64,000 bases of DNA, taken from the NCBI GenBank assembly GCA_025642075.2, contig JAODUO010000153.1, positions 1,097,001 through 1,161,000 on the forward strand, in the 5' to 3' direction. Below are positions 11,365-24,544 of this stretch, piece by piece; position 1 is the stretch's first letter; every line of letters starts with the position of its first letter. Source of the stretch: Ridgeia piscesae (Eukaryota > Annelida > Polychaeta > Sabellida > Siboglinidae). The notes beneath the pieces were generated by a model. The model did not search any database and was not told the origin of the DNA. It saw nothing but the letters and a program-made list of their open reading frames with translations. The position numbers and the translations under genes are program-made.

Positions 11365-12004
11365 TGTTAGAATTGGCCGGTCTACTGATTTACCCCATAT
11401 TAGCATCTGCCTCTTGTTGTATAGTCGTATACTCGGCGTTCTAATCTATTCAGTTCAGCCACAGTGTCACTGTCCATTAGAAATCAGATACTCACGGAGA
11501 GAGATTCTAATTACTCAATCATTCGCAGAAGACTTTTCCAAGTGTTCGTTTCAAGAACTTTAATACAGACAGCATAATACAGAAGTCAATAGAATTGTCT
11601 AACTGGCCTGGCTCCGTGGGCGCCAGACGTGAAGTTACATGGTGTGTGCGTGCTCTCCCTCCTCCTTTCTCTCTCCTTCTCTCTCGCTCACTACTCTTTA
11701 AATACTGGCCAATCTATTGGTCAGTGTCAGGTCTAGTGCACCTCTGCACTAACTAATAAGGAGCTGGTATCTCTTACCTACGGCCATCTCAATGGTCAAG
11801 CTCCTACTCATCCAAGAACTATGCCTGGTCTATCCTTAGCGAACTCGGACAACTTGTTGTAACTGGTTTAAGGACACCAAGCTATGCTTCTAGCTTGACT
11901 ACTGCATTTCTACAATATACTGTTAATTATGACTTCATATATAATAATTATAATATTTCATGAAAAGTAATTACAAGGAATTTATGCAACCATAATTCCT
12001 TACA
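11365..12004 (-). mobile_element. Solo LTR (copy related to 52537-53247)
   Basis: About 640 bases align, in reverse orientation, with 52537-53247. The ends are TGTTAG and TTACA, the TG...CA form of an LTR. In LTR orientation (minus strand here) there is a TATTTAA-like box followed about 130 bases later by ATTAAA, consistent with U3-R-U5 order. No internal retrotransposon sequence adjoins it, so it is a solo LTR. A target-site duplication was not evident here. Gypsy origin is a guess. Confidence 0.6.
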
Positions 12005-12089
12005 AGGTGATATTTACTTTGGTAAAGTAACAGCACATAATATTGGTAAGTAGAGTAACAGCCCATAACATGCTTGATTTCACTGCCGC

Positions 12090-12215
12090 CGTGGTGATTC
12101 GTCTAAACGCATATCGCGCATGCGCGCGCATGCGCAATGATCGCTTTTATCTGTTCTGACGCGCTCTGACGTAGTGGCAACGGCATACGTCATGCCCGGG
12201 CCGAGATTCGACTAA
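12090..12215. promoter_or_regulatory. CpG-rich promoter-like patch with two abutting NRF1-type sites
   Basis: GCGCATGCGC occurs twice back to back at 12116-12125 and 12126-12135, each matching the palindromic NRF1 consensus. CRE-like TGACGT and ACGTCA cores lie at about 12168 and 12189. No convincing transcript follows; a 64-codon frame at 12272-12466 has no protein-like character. It could be a promoter for a non-coding RNA or a remnant. Confidence 0.35.
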
Positions 12216-12889
12216 ATAACAACACGTTCGAGTGAAAATTATCACATAAGTTAATCCATTTTATTTAAGATGTGCGTGATAACAATATTATTTCAATATT
12301 TGATGTATTACTAACGGAAACTACCGCCTCACATTGTATAAATAATGTTTTTGACATGTGTAAAAATATTAGTTTATACCCTGCTGATGCTTATACTGGC
12401 AGAGACCTGAGCTTGTTTGCTACAATAAATAAACAAGAGTTATTGTTGTTGATAAAGGTCATTTAATAAATGTACTAAAAACTCCTCAAGACAGTATAGA
12501 TACATTTAGAAAATGACAATATTAGCAAAGGTTAGGTGTTAAAACAATGTTTTCCCCACACGGCCTCTTGTAACAGAGGCCCCACTCCCCACCCCAGGGC
12601 TCGATAGTAACAAAGGCGAATCCTGACTCGGTACTAATCTGACACCGCTACCGTCGCGGTCCCAGATTCGTACGAATCCTGGACTAGACGAATCTGGGAC
12701 TACAACACCGCCTTTGATACGTATACTAAGGACCAAACTAGTCTTAGGCAGTTGGAAATTGCTTTTCAGATGCACTGTCCACTTTGAGTGGTGCTGTCCA
12801 GCGTATTATGGCCAATGTCGGGCCTCTATCTTTCCTCCTCCTTGTGCTACATCTTTGTAGATTCTTGTCGTGCTTGTCTGTACAGTAGC

Positions 12890-12956
12890 ATTACCCACAA
12901 ACCAATTAATCAGTTCTTTATAATATAAAGAACTGATTAATTGGTTTGTGGGTAAT
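12890..12956. repeat. Near-perfect palindrome with 33-bp arms
   Basis: The arms 12890-12922 and 12924-12956 are exact reverse complements separated by one base. The arm includes ACCCACAAACCAATTAATCA. It can extrude as a cruciform. The right arm continues into a second inverted repeat with 13222-13284. Confidence 0.9.
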
Positions 12957-13284
12957 ACGGAATTTAAATATAGCACTAGACCTACACATGAGACAAATGA
13001 CATTATATAAATAACTGATTATTTACCAATTACCATCAATATATTAAAATCACCTAGAACTGTGATCAAAAACTAGTATATTCCATTATATAAATGTGTG
13101 AATAAAAACACCACTTTTTAATTCGAAATAAGTAAATTAATAACTGGTGAAAGGTTTTCCCGCGAAATTGATTCCCGGAAAAGTAGCCATGATGCTACTG
13201 TATTATATTATAATCCCCCACAATGGCATTTGTCTCATGTGTAGGTCTACTGCTATATTTAAATTCCGTATTGCCCACAAACCC
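12942..13284. repeat. Foldback element
   Basis: The segment 12942-13003 (TTAAATATAGCACTAGACCT and flanks) reappears in reverse complement at 13222-13284 with few mismatches, with about 218 bases of AT-rich DNA between. Together with the adjoining palindrome this looks like a foldback or MITE-type element that has been rearranged. Confidence 0.65.
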
Positions 13285-13358
13285 ATTTGAGTAATGTCCT
13301 TTCTTAATTTGTGCAAAAGAAACGTTTGAATAGAAAAAACCTATTGCAACTGATCGTA

Positions 13359-14764
13359 AAGTAGGGTAACCTGGGGCAGCCCGCCCCCCCTAAGGGAAAA
13401 GTTGTGTATTTTTGTATCCATAAATTGTCGATGCATAATTGTGCAGTAGTGTTGAGGTATATATATACTTTGTGTATGACACATGTCTCTGAACGATTGA
13501 ATAACCAAAACGTAAGTTATAACAAATTTAAAATGTGCTCCAATAAAACCGTTTTGCCCCATGCTTTGGGTAAAACGGCCCGTCGCCTGGGGTAAAACGG
13601 CCCCTCGCCTATTTACTCTAATATTAGGTTTCACCGTTGTAATGATATAAAAACAATGTGTTTTATCCATTATTTATTTAAACCGTCATTAAGTACTACA
13701 ATTATTATCACTCATCGTTAACAGAAATAATCACCACTCCGCATCACTCATCGTTGTTGTGTCCGTCTTCTATTGCTTCTTCGACAATACGACACGGTCA
13801 CATCATACTGATAATATTTGTTGCACTTCTACAGTTCTCCCGCTCTATTGATCTTACATCCAGGACATCCCGGTTTCATACCTATCAGCTCCTGTCGGTA
13901 TTATTCGACATTACGATCACCTTTGGCATCTGCATCATCACAGGCCTTAAAATCACTATAGTGTTGAACATATTATACTAAAGTAATGGCATGCAGAAAT
14001 TGCAGATAATTCGCGGCAGATACGATAGCCTAATCTTCAATCGAAACCACTCATCATTAATTACAATATGTCAAAAAAATTACAGTTGTCATTGAAGCAA
14101 TATTCTGCATTATCATTACACTCGTCACTGAAAACACTCACCAGCTTTGGAATTTGCATCATCACAAGCCTTAAAATAATTAACATATTGTATTAACGAA
14201 TGGCTTGCAGATACTCTATTGTCTAATCACACTCTGACTCGCGGTTGGGACACACGAAATACGGGAGCCCTGGTGTGCACTCACTGTGAGTCCAATTCTT
14301 GGCATTGAACCCAGACTTCTCGTGGCCGACTGCAACTGAATGGTTCTCCGCACACCGTTTTGCCCCGTTCTCACTGGGCCGTCTTACCCCATACACACCA
14401 GTGCTGACTTTTTCACCTTCACATGTAATCCTTTAATATCGCTCCCATTTCGATTAAAGCCATTGAAAACGTGTATAGATGTAAGTGCATTAGTACCAGT
14501 CGCTGGCTTATCATCACACGGTGGACATGTTAGCATCGATTTAACCGAAGAGTGATTATTAGATCACAGGGTATGCAAAACTTTAATAAAATAGGTTTGT
14601 GAACTTACTTTTAATAGCGTTTGGCCTTGCGGTCGGTATGAGTATTCGCTAGGTAGCAGCATCATGTTCCACTATTCAACGTTAGTTTATGTTCACTCGT
14701 TTGGCAGATAAGACGGGGGGCCGTATTACCCCCAGGGGCCGTTTTGCCCCAGGTTACCCTACTT
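13359..14764. mobile_element. Non-autonomous DNA transposon with 20-bp terminal inverted repeats
   Basis: AAGTAGGGTAACCTGGGGCA at 13359-13378 is matched by its reverse complement at 14745-14764. The subterminal DNA repeats the theme of the tips: GGGTAAAACGGCCC-like blocks at about 13566-13608 and TTTTGCCCC blocks near 13552, 14360 and 14742. No transposase is encoded in the 1.4 kb. Target-site duplications are not evident, so I do not assign a superfamily. Confidence 0.7.
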
Positions 14765-15131
14765 CTCGCTGTTCCGTCTGGCTATCTAGACAAGTCTTAC
14801 TTTCGATCACAGAGAACAGACACACGCACGCACGAACTCGCTCGGCCGGGCGAGTAAATGACGCTCGCACGCACACATCTAATGTTGCGCGTTATGATAT
14901 CTGTCAATCGTTCGTAGCTCTAAAAGTAACATCTGCTTATAATTTTATGTAAGTCTGCTTAGTTCAATATAATGAACACCGATGGTTTTCAGTCCTTCGT
15001 GGTTTGCTTAATGGTTAAATGGATGGTATATTTTAATATGATAGAACCTATACAATAATGTTTTGACAGGTAACGTTTTGAGGAATGGTTCTTGCTTAAT
15101 ATTAAGCAATGCACCTCTGACATTGTACATT
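14765..15131. other. Spacer; possible 3' UTR of the minus-strand membrane protein gene
   Basis: No independent gene was seen. It follows the stop codon at 15132 on the minus strand. An ATTAAA-type poly(A) signal (TTTAAT on plus) lies near 15032. Confidence 0.35.
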
Positions 15132-16596
<1,465 letters not shown>

Positions 16597-16639
16597 CTAG
16601 ACACAACAATGAATGACGTGGTGAATGAAAGGATAACAT

Positions 16640-17440
16640 TACATTGATAATAAAACGTTTTCACGTGTTATAGCTCTAATACAATGTCAACTTAAAGGCG
16701 CCTCCTGTATTCGGGAGGGACTCAAACCAGTTCGGTACGCAACGGCTAATTTGCATTCCTACAATTGTATTTGACTAATTTTAATTAGTATTAAAGCATT
16801 ATTTGTGTAATCGATTTAACGTGACATTAGTTTATGTATACAGCGCTGACACACATCTTATCTAAGTATCAAAAACTGTATTTTTAGACTTTACAATTTC
16901 TATGATTTAAATCTCAGTATTATCGCCCATGCCCGTTGACTATTAGATTTGTTTAAAGACAGCTAACTCCCGTAACAAATGAACTTTTGATTTCGTTGTG
17001 ACTGTAATATGTAGGCCTATGTCTAAACTGCACATATAATAATGCGTAAACAGACATTGAGGTACAATTTGAAGACCATTGGCCCTGGTCATAATAGTTA
17101 ATTAAATAAATGTTTATCATCCTCATCATATAACATGCTCGTAACTCGATGAGATCTACCATTCACTGCAGCTGTATTTCATCTTAGAAATAATGACAGT
17201 GACAGTAAATCCGTGACAGTGCACACATTTGTATATTTTCGCGTGGCTGTTTCTATGGATAATACACTACATTGTTAAAATAACTGGAATCTGGAATCTT
17301 GTCTTTTTGAGATGGATCAGCGGACAAATACCACGTGTCTGTTGCTGGCGATTCTTGTCTCGGATGATATCGCTGTCGATCGCTGTCTCGTCCATGGTCG
17401 TGCTATTTGGCGGGACAGGAACAGCTGCATAGCGTTGCAG
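16640..17440. other. No recognisable gene
   Basis: AT-rich DNA upstream of the membrane-protein exons. I found no convincing further exon. Confidence 0.4.
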
Positions 17441-17441
17441 A

Positions 17442-17700
17442 TCATGTGACAGGACTGGCACAAGTGACTATCGTCTCTGTCTCACGTGTTCTCCACAGAT
17501 GCACTCGATTGCGCCTGTATGTCCCCTGAGGTGTATCTACCTCATACGAACGCTCACCCAGTCGTCTTTGCACAACAGCCTTTTCCCATTCCTTTTGCCC
17601 TTGACGAAACGGCGTCATTCGGACCACATTCCCTTCTTCTAACTTCTAAGACGGGTAGATCTTTGGGTGTCTTGTTGTAGTGTTTGGGCTGTTGCTATAG
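17442..17700 (-). pseudogene. Ty3/Gypsy polyprotein fragment, C-terminal of integrase
   Basis: The minus strand reads QHYNKTPKDLPVL, then after a frameshift VRMTPFRQGQKEWEKAVVQR and RSYEVDTPQGTYRRNRVHLW. This is the post-integrase GDVVRM...W..AxV..RLGxRSYEV...G..YRRNRxHL pattern of Gypsy elements. No LTRs adjoin. It is abutted by a LINE fragment on the other strand. Confidence 0.75.
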
Positions 17701-18800
17701 TCTTTTGCACAAATCACATATTGACAGAGAAGACATTGCTAAGAACACAGACAACGGTCTCCAAACTGACCTTCAGATATTGGGATTTTGTAATGCATTT
17801 GACACCGTGCCTGATGCATGAATTGTGAGAAAGCTTCAGTACTATGGGGTCGGTGGTGGAGTCAACAGTTGGATATCGAACTAGCTGACTGGTAGAAGAG
17901 AGAAAGTGGTAGTAGATGGCGGGTCATCAGTCGAGTCTGTGGTACCCCAGGGCACAGTACTGGCCCCGCTCCTCTTTTATTGTATGTCAGTGACATAGGC
18001 AAGGACATCACGTCTAACATCCGGCTTTTTTCCGATGATTGTATTTTATATAGGTGTATAAATGACAAATTGGCAGATGAATTTTAATATAAATAAATGC
18101 TCTGTTATGTATGTAAGAAAAACGATAACTGTCCACCACTATCAGTACATGATCAATGAGGAGAGCGTGGTGTTGTACACCACCACCCGTACTTGGGTGT
18201 GGAGTTGTCTGATGACCTCAAGTGGAACAATCACATTTCCAAACCGACTGCCAAATCAAACCGTGTGTTAGGATTCATTAGGAGAAACCTCTTTAAATGC
18301 TCGAAGAGAAACAAACAGACCGCCTATTTTGCCATCGTTTGTCGGAACCTCGAGTATGCAAGTGCCGCCTGGGACCCATATACACAAACAAATATAAAAG
18401 AACTGGAGAACATACAACGCCGAGCGACAAGATTTGTAAAGGTTAATAACAATCGAGAAAACAGTGTAACTCTGATGATGCAAGACCTTAAGTGGGTCTC
18501 ACCAGTACACCGTCGGGAGGTCAGCCGTCTAACATTATTTTATAAAGCCACCAAGAAACAGCCATTCCTTTTCCAAAATACCTTGTTCACCCAATCAACA
18601 ATACGCATGGCCATATTAAGCGATTTATTCACTTACAGGCCAGAACTCAGGTATAAGCAAGGTTTTTTAATAGAACCAAAAAAATTGGAACTGGCTATCC
18701 GAAACAGGTGTGTCTGCCTCCACGGTGGACACTTCTAAACCAAGACTGAGCAAACACTTCAATTCAATGTAGTGCTTTCAAACATGACCCATCCCAACCC
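17701..18800 (+). pseudogene. Degenerate LINE reverse transcriptase
   Basis: Fragments follow jockey/CR1-type order: a weak NAFDTVP near 17790, VVPQGTVLAPLLF near 17945, then a longer intact stretch at 18193-18738. The latter reads LSDDLKWNNHISKPTAKSNR, GFIRRNLFKCSKRNK, LEYASAAWDPYTQTNIKELE, NIQRRATRFVK. That is the thumb and connection region following the YADD site, which is itself lost. Stops and frameshifts are frequent. It resembles the copy at 2110-3380 in style. Confidence 0.78.
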
Positions 18801-18984
18801 ACATTGGCGTAATGACCTTCGGGTTTTTGCCAATTATAACCTAGACATTCGATTTGTTCGCTCATCCTATTCCCTATTCATTTTGCGAAGTTCTGGTTGT
18901 CTACGGGCAACTGACATTAAATGATCACTTGTAATAATCACAATAATTATTATTTCTGCCCACCATTTACACAAAAACCCACTT

Positions 18985-21975
18985 CAGGCTCCACTCTACC
19001 TGTGTCCGTGTATCTCTTGTGTCGACACCCAGCGATTGGGCGGCTCCACTCTACCTGTGTCCGTGTATCTCTTGTGTCGACATCCAGTGATTGGGCGGTT
19101 CCACTAAACCTGTGTCCGTGTATCTCTTGTGTCGACACCCAGTGGTTGGGCGGCTCCACTCCACCTGTGTCCGTGTATCTCTTGTGTCGACACCCAGTGA
19201 TTGGGCAGCTCCATTCCGCCAGTGTCCGTGTATTTCGTGTGTCGACACGCAGTGATTGGGCGGCTCCACTCCACCTGTGTCCGTGTATCTCTTGTGTCGA
19301 CATCCAGTGATTGGGCGGCTCCACTCCACCTGTGTCCGTGTATCTCTTGTGTCGACACCCAGTGGTTGGGCGGCTCCACTCCACCTGTGTCCGGGTATCT
19401 CTTGTGTCGACACCCAGTGATTGGGCGGCTCCACTCCACCTGTGTCCGTGTATCTCTTGTGTCGACACCCAGTGATTGGGCGGCTCCACTCTACCTGTGT
19501 CCGTGTATCTCCTGTGTCGACACCCAGTGATTGGGCGGCTCCACTTCACTTCACCAGTGTCCGTGTATCTCTTGTGTCGACAGCCAGTGGTTGGGCGGCT
19601 CCACTCCACCTGTGTCCGTGTATCTCTTGTGTCGACACTCAGTGGTTGGGCGGCTCCACGCCACCTGTGTCCGTGCATCTATTGTGTCGACATCCAGTGA
19701 TTGGGCGGCTGCACACCACCTGTGTCCGTGTATCTCTTGTGTCGACACCCAGTGGTTGGGCGGCTCCACTCCACTCCACCTGTGTCCGTGTATCTCTTGC
19801 GTCGACATCCAGTGATTGGGCGGCTCCACACCACCTGTGTCCGTGTATCTCTTGTGTCGACACCCAGTGGTTGGGCGGCTCCACACCACCTGTGTCCGTG
19901 TATCTCCTGTGTCGACACCCAGTGATTGGGCGGCTCCATACCACCTGTGTCCGTGTATCTCTTGTGTCGACATCCAGGGATTGGGCGGCTCCACACCACC
20001 TGTGTCCGTGTATCTCTTGTGTCGACACCCAGTGATTGGGCGGCTCCACGCCACCTGTGTCCGTGTATCTCCTGTGTCGACACCCAGTGATTGGGCGGCT
20101 CCACTCCACCTGTGTCCGTGTATCTCTTGTGTCGACATCCAGGGATTGGGCGGCTCCACGCCACCTGTGTCCGTGTATCTATTATGTCGACATCCAGTGA
20201 TTGGGCGGCTGCACACCACCTGTGTCCGTGTATCTCTTGTGTCGACACCCAGTGATTGGGCGGCTCCACTCTACCTGTGTCCGTGTATCTCTTGTGTCGA
20301 CACCCAGTGGTTGGGCGGCTCCACTCCACCTGTGTCCGTGTATCTATTTGGTCGACATCCAGCGATTGGGCGGCTCCACTCCACCTGTGTCCGTGTATCT
20401 CTTGTGTCGACATCCAGCGATTGGGCGGCTCCACACCACCTGTGTCCGTGTATCTCTTGTGTCGACACCCAGTGATTGGGCGGCTCCACTCTACCTGTGT
20501 CCGTGTATCTCTTGTGTCGACAACCAGTGGTTGGACGGCTCCACTCCACCTGTGTCCGTGTATCTCTTGTGTCGACACCCAGTGATTGGGCGGCTCCACT
20601 CCACCTGTGTTCGTGTATTTCTTGTGTCGACACCCAGTGGTTGGGCGGCTCCACTCTACCTGTGTCCGCGTATCTCTTGTGTCGACACCCAGCGATTGGG
20701 CGGCTCCACTCCACCTGTTTCCGTGTATCTCTTGTGTCGACACTCAGTGATTGGGCGGCTCCACACCACCTGTGTTCGTGTATTTCTTGTGTCGACACCC
20801 AGTGGTTGGGCGGCTCCACTCTACCTGTGTCCGCGTATCTCTTGTGTCGACACCCAGCGATTGGGCGGCTCCACTCCACCTGTGTCCGTGTATCTCTTGT
20901 GTCGACATCCAGCGATTGGGCGGCTCCACACCACCTGTGTCCGTGTATCTCTTGTGTCGACACCCAGTGATTGGGCGGCTCCACTCCACCTGTGTTCGTG
21001 TATTTCTTGTGTCGAGACCCAGTGGTTGGGCGGCTCCACTCTACTTGTGTCCGTGTATCTCTTGTGTCGACACCCAGTGGTTGGGCGGCTCCACTCCACC
21101 TGTGTCCGTGTATCTATTGTGTCGACACCCAACGATTGGGCGGCCCCACTCCACCTGTGTCCGTGTATCTCTTGTGTCGACATCCAGCGATTGGGCGGCT
21201 CCACACCACCTGTGTCCGTGTATCTCTTGTGTCGACACCCAGTGATTGGGCGGCTCCACTCTACCTGTGTCCGTGTATCTCTTGTGTCGACAACCAGTGG
21301 TTGGACGGCTCCACTCCACCTGTGTCCGTGTATCTCTTGTGTCGACACCCAGTGATTGGGCGGCTCCACTCCATCTGTGTTCGTGTATTTCTTGTGTCGA
21401 CACCCAGTGGTTGGGCGGCTCCACTCTACCTGTGTCCGCGTATCTCTTGTGTCGACACCCAGCGATTGGGCGGCTCCACTCCACCTGTGTCCGTGTATCT
21501 CTTGTGTCGACACTCAGTGATTGGGCGGCTCCACACCACCTGTGTTCGTGTATTTCTTGTGTCGACACCCAGTGGTTGGGCGGCTCCACTCTACCTGTGT
21601 CCGCGTATCTCTTGTGTCGACACCCAGCGATTGGGCGGCTCCACTCCACCTGTGTCCGTGTATCTCTTGTGTCGACATCCAGCGATTGGGCGGCTCCACA
21701 CCACCTGTGTCCGTGTATCTCTTGTGTCGACACCCAGTGATTGGGCGGCTCCACTCCACCTGTGTTCGTGTATTTCTTGTGTCGAGACCCAGTGGTTGGG
21801 CGGCTCCACTCTACTTGTGTCCGTGTATCTCTTGTGTCGACACCCAGTGGTTGGGCGGCTCCACTCCACCTGTGTCCGTGTATCTATTGTGTCGACACCC
21901 AGTGGTTGGGCGGCTCCACTCCACCTGTGTCCGTGTATCTCTTGTGTCGACACCCAGTGATTGGGCGGCTCCACT
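18985..21975. repeat. 55-bp tandem satellite, about 54 copies, with a 770-bp higher-order repeat
   Basis: Monomers of 55 bases share GTCGACACCCAGTGATTGGG, so each carries a SalI-type GTCGAC. Variants differ at a few fixed positions (GTG/GCG, ATTGG/GTTGG, CCACTCC/CCACACC). Two longer monomers carry extra CCACT-type bases near 19545 and 19765. A block of 14 monomers (770 bases) starting near 20360 is repeated almost identically from near 21130. Because 55 is not a multiple of three and stops are rare in the monomer, long frames occur on both strands; none is likely a gene. Confidence 0.95.
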
Positions 21976-22612
21976 CTTACCTTACCGGGCCGGCTATGTC
22001 CGCTGTTTTATGGAATAGACTCTATTCAATTTAATTAAGTAAACGTTCGACGTCACCAGAGTTTAAAAAAATTATAGGCACAGCATACTGCAAATAAATG
22101 GAAAATGGCAAATAGGAAAGGAAGATTCGAAACAATTTAAATTATTCGATATCATAAAGCAAGGCAGCTTGTGCAAAAACGAAAACAAATTCAAAATGCC
22201 TACACATTATAAAGTAATACTGCCCCAACGTGTTCAGAATGGACAGTTGATAGTTGTTACGTAGTTGAACATAGTCTGCAGTTCGTGGGCATCAGTGGCA
22301 TGATTTACGCAAACTGTCGGTCAAACATCTGCTCAAGTGCTTACGTAATTTGCACCAAACACTGAACGGCTATTGTAACATATAGGCATAATATACTTAC
22401 AATGTGTGGTCTTCAAAAGACGTGAGCGTTTCCCAGTGTCGTCGGAATTATTGGAAACTGTTCCACACAGTACACAAACGTTTGGCTATATTCATGTCAA
22501 ACACATTGAACTATGCCAATGAACAGAAGGCAACCGAACTAAGTAAGTGTATCGTCGACGACACTTGACGAACGCCGAACGCATACTTCAGATAGGGACC
22601 GTGTCAACCTAC
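21976..22612. other. No recognisable feature
   Basis: AT-rich spacer between the satellite and the possible signal-peptide exon; nothing supportable seen. Confidence 0.45.
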
Positions 22613-22774
22613 ATCTTCAACAGTGAAGTGATGTGTACAGCGGTTGTCACACAGGTTTATACATGAACGTTTCAGTACACATAGACAACTCGACGGTCCG
22701 CTAACTACAGCGCCGTCAACAATTAGGCAAAACAGATAGATAGTTGCAATCATTAATTGCAACACAAATGACAT
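22613..22774 (-). CDS. Possible signal-peptide exon of a secreted or membrane protein
   Basis: From an ATG at 22774 the minus strand encodes MSFVLQLMIATIYLFCLIVD followed by GAVVSG, a good signal peptide, then a Cys-rich stretch (CLC, KRSCINLCDNRC). It ends at a GTAGGT donor (22612-22607), giving 54 codons in phase 0. It could be exon 1 of the gene whose last exons are at 15132-16596, on the same strand, with the satellite in an intron. The phase does not join directly to 16596, so exons would be missing. It may equally be a chance frame. Confidence 0.3.
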
Positions 22775-23659
22775 AGTATCGTAATTTCTATCCCGTTTTG
22801 ACAGCAGATATACCCTACTTTGCCCAACCAATATGGATAACACTGACATTAGTTGGGACAACATGTGTCACTGTATGATTTTAACATTCATAGTTAATGC
22901 AACCACTAGACGCATCGAAATGTCTCGAATAATTCGTGTTAAGGACATGTGATTGTTGCGCCTGAAGTCTGCATGAGTAACCAGTCCCTAAAGAGTGCAA
23001 CTATCACGAATGTGCCCATCTTGCCTGCCTATGCCCTATATGTTGTGATAGGTTTTACTTAGACCCACACTTCTATCAATTATATTATATTTTGTAAACA
23101 AGTATACGGTCCCTGCTATTCAAACTGAATGCAGTCAAACCTTGGGGTATTCAGAAATAGCATTGTTTGCCAACCACTCGTCAACGATAATTTATATTCT
23201 CTCGACGAAGTCGGCTGTAATGCTAAGATAACTAGAAGACGTACGCACACTTTGTATGAAACAGCGACCCCGTCTGTATTTGCTAGGTAGCGTGCTGATC
23301 ACAGCAACGTCGATATATGGGTGACTATCTAACAACTGGTCAAATCATTACTAAAATGCATATACCGAATTTGTTGTTCATCTGGCTCATTCTTCAAAGG
23401 TCTCTTCTAGTTTTATCAACAGTTGCAAACAGAAATGACTGGCCAGGCGTCACATGTGGAGTTGGTCGAACGCGGCTTTCAGAAGAGATGAGTGATTCCG
23501 ATACACCATGACCACACTAGGTCACTAGGAGCCAAGTTTACAATTCAGTCACATGGAATAAGACTGAGATGAAAGCAGTGGAAATCATATGCGTTACATA
23601 TTCACACATCTTAATGGAATCAAAATAAAACATCTCTATATCTCAGTATTTCCCTTTCT
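22775..23659. other. No recognisable gene
   Basis: One short plus-strand frame (23356-23511) starts with a hydrophobic stretch MHIPNLLFIWLILQRSLLVL but has no other support. Confidence 0.4.
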
Positions 23660-24360
23660 ACATACATACATACAGATATACATACATACATACATACATA
23701 CATACATACATACATACATACATACGTACATACGTACATACGTACATACGTACATACGTACATACGTACATACGTACATACGTACATACGTACATACGTA
23801 CGTACATACGTACATACGTGCATACATGCATACATACATACATACATACATACATACATACATACATACATACATACATACATACATACATACATACATA
23901 CATACATACATACGTACATACGTACATACGTACATACGTACATACGTACATACGTACATACATACATACGTACATACATACATACATACATTCATACATA
24001 CATACATACATACATACATACGTACATACGTACATACTACATACGTACATACGTACATACGTACATACGTACATACATACATACGTACATACATACATAC
24101 ATACATACATACATACATACATACATACATACATACATACATACATGCATACGTACATACATACATACATACTACATACATACATACATACATACATACA
24201 TACATACATACATACATACATACATACATACATACATACATACATACATACATACATTATACCTACATACGTACGTATATACGTACGTACATATAAACAT
24301 ACATACGTAGGTGCATGTGTACGTATGGATGTATGTATGCATTTATGTATGTATATGTAA
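23660..24360. repeat. (TACA/TACG)n tetranucleotide repeat
   Basis: About 600 bases of alternating TACA and TACG units, with runs of one type grouped together, decaying after 24257 into mixed TAC/TAT units. Frames within it are artefacts. Confidence 0.97.
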
Positions 24361-24369
24361 GTATGTATG

Positions 24370-24498
<129 letters not shown>

Positions 24499-24544
24499 AA
24501 TTCAAACCCGACTCGCTTAAAATGAATACCGACACTTATACCGC

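Noticed and set aside
12272..12466. 64-codon frame downstream of the NRF1-like sites
   Set aside because: No recognisable domain, no splice or start-context support, and AT-rich codon use like its surroundings.
18950..22034. Many overlapping frames up to 384 codons on both strands
   Set aside because: They arise because the 55-bp satellite monomer has almost no stop codons and its length is not a multiple of three.
23589..24360. His-Thr-Tyr-Ile and Met-Tyr-Val-Cys repeat frames
   Set aside because: Translation of the TACA/TACG tetranucleotide repeat.
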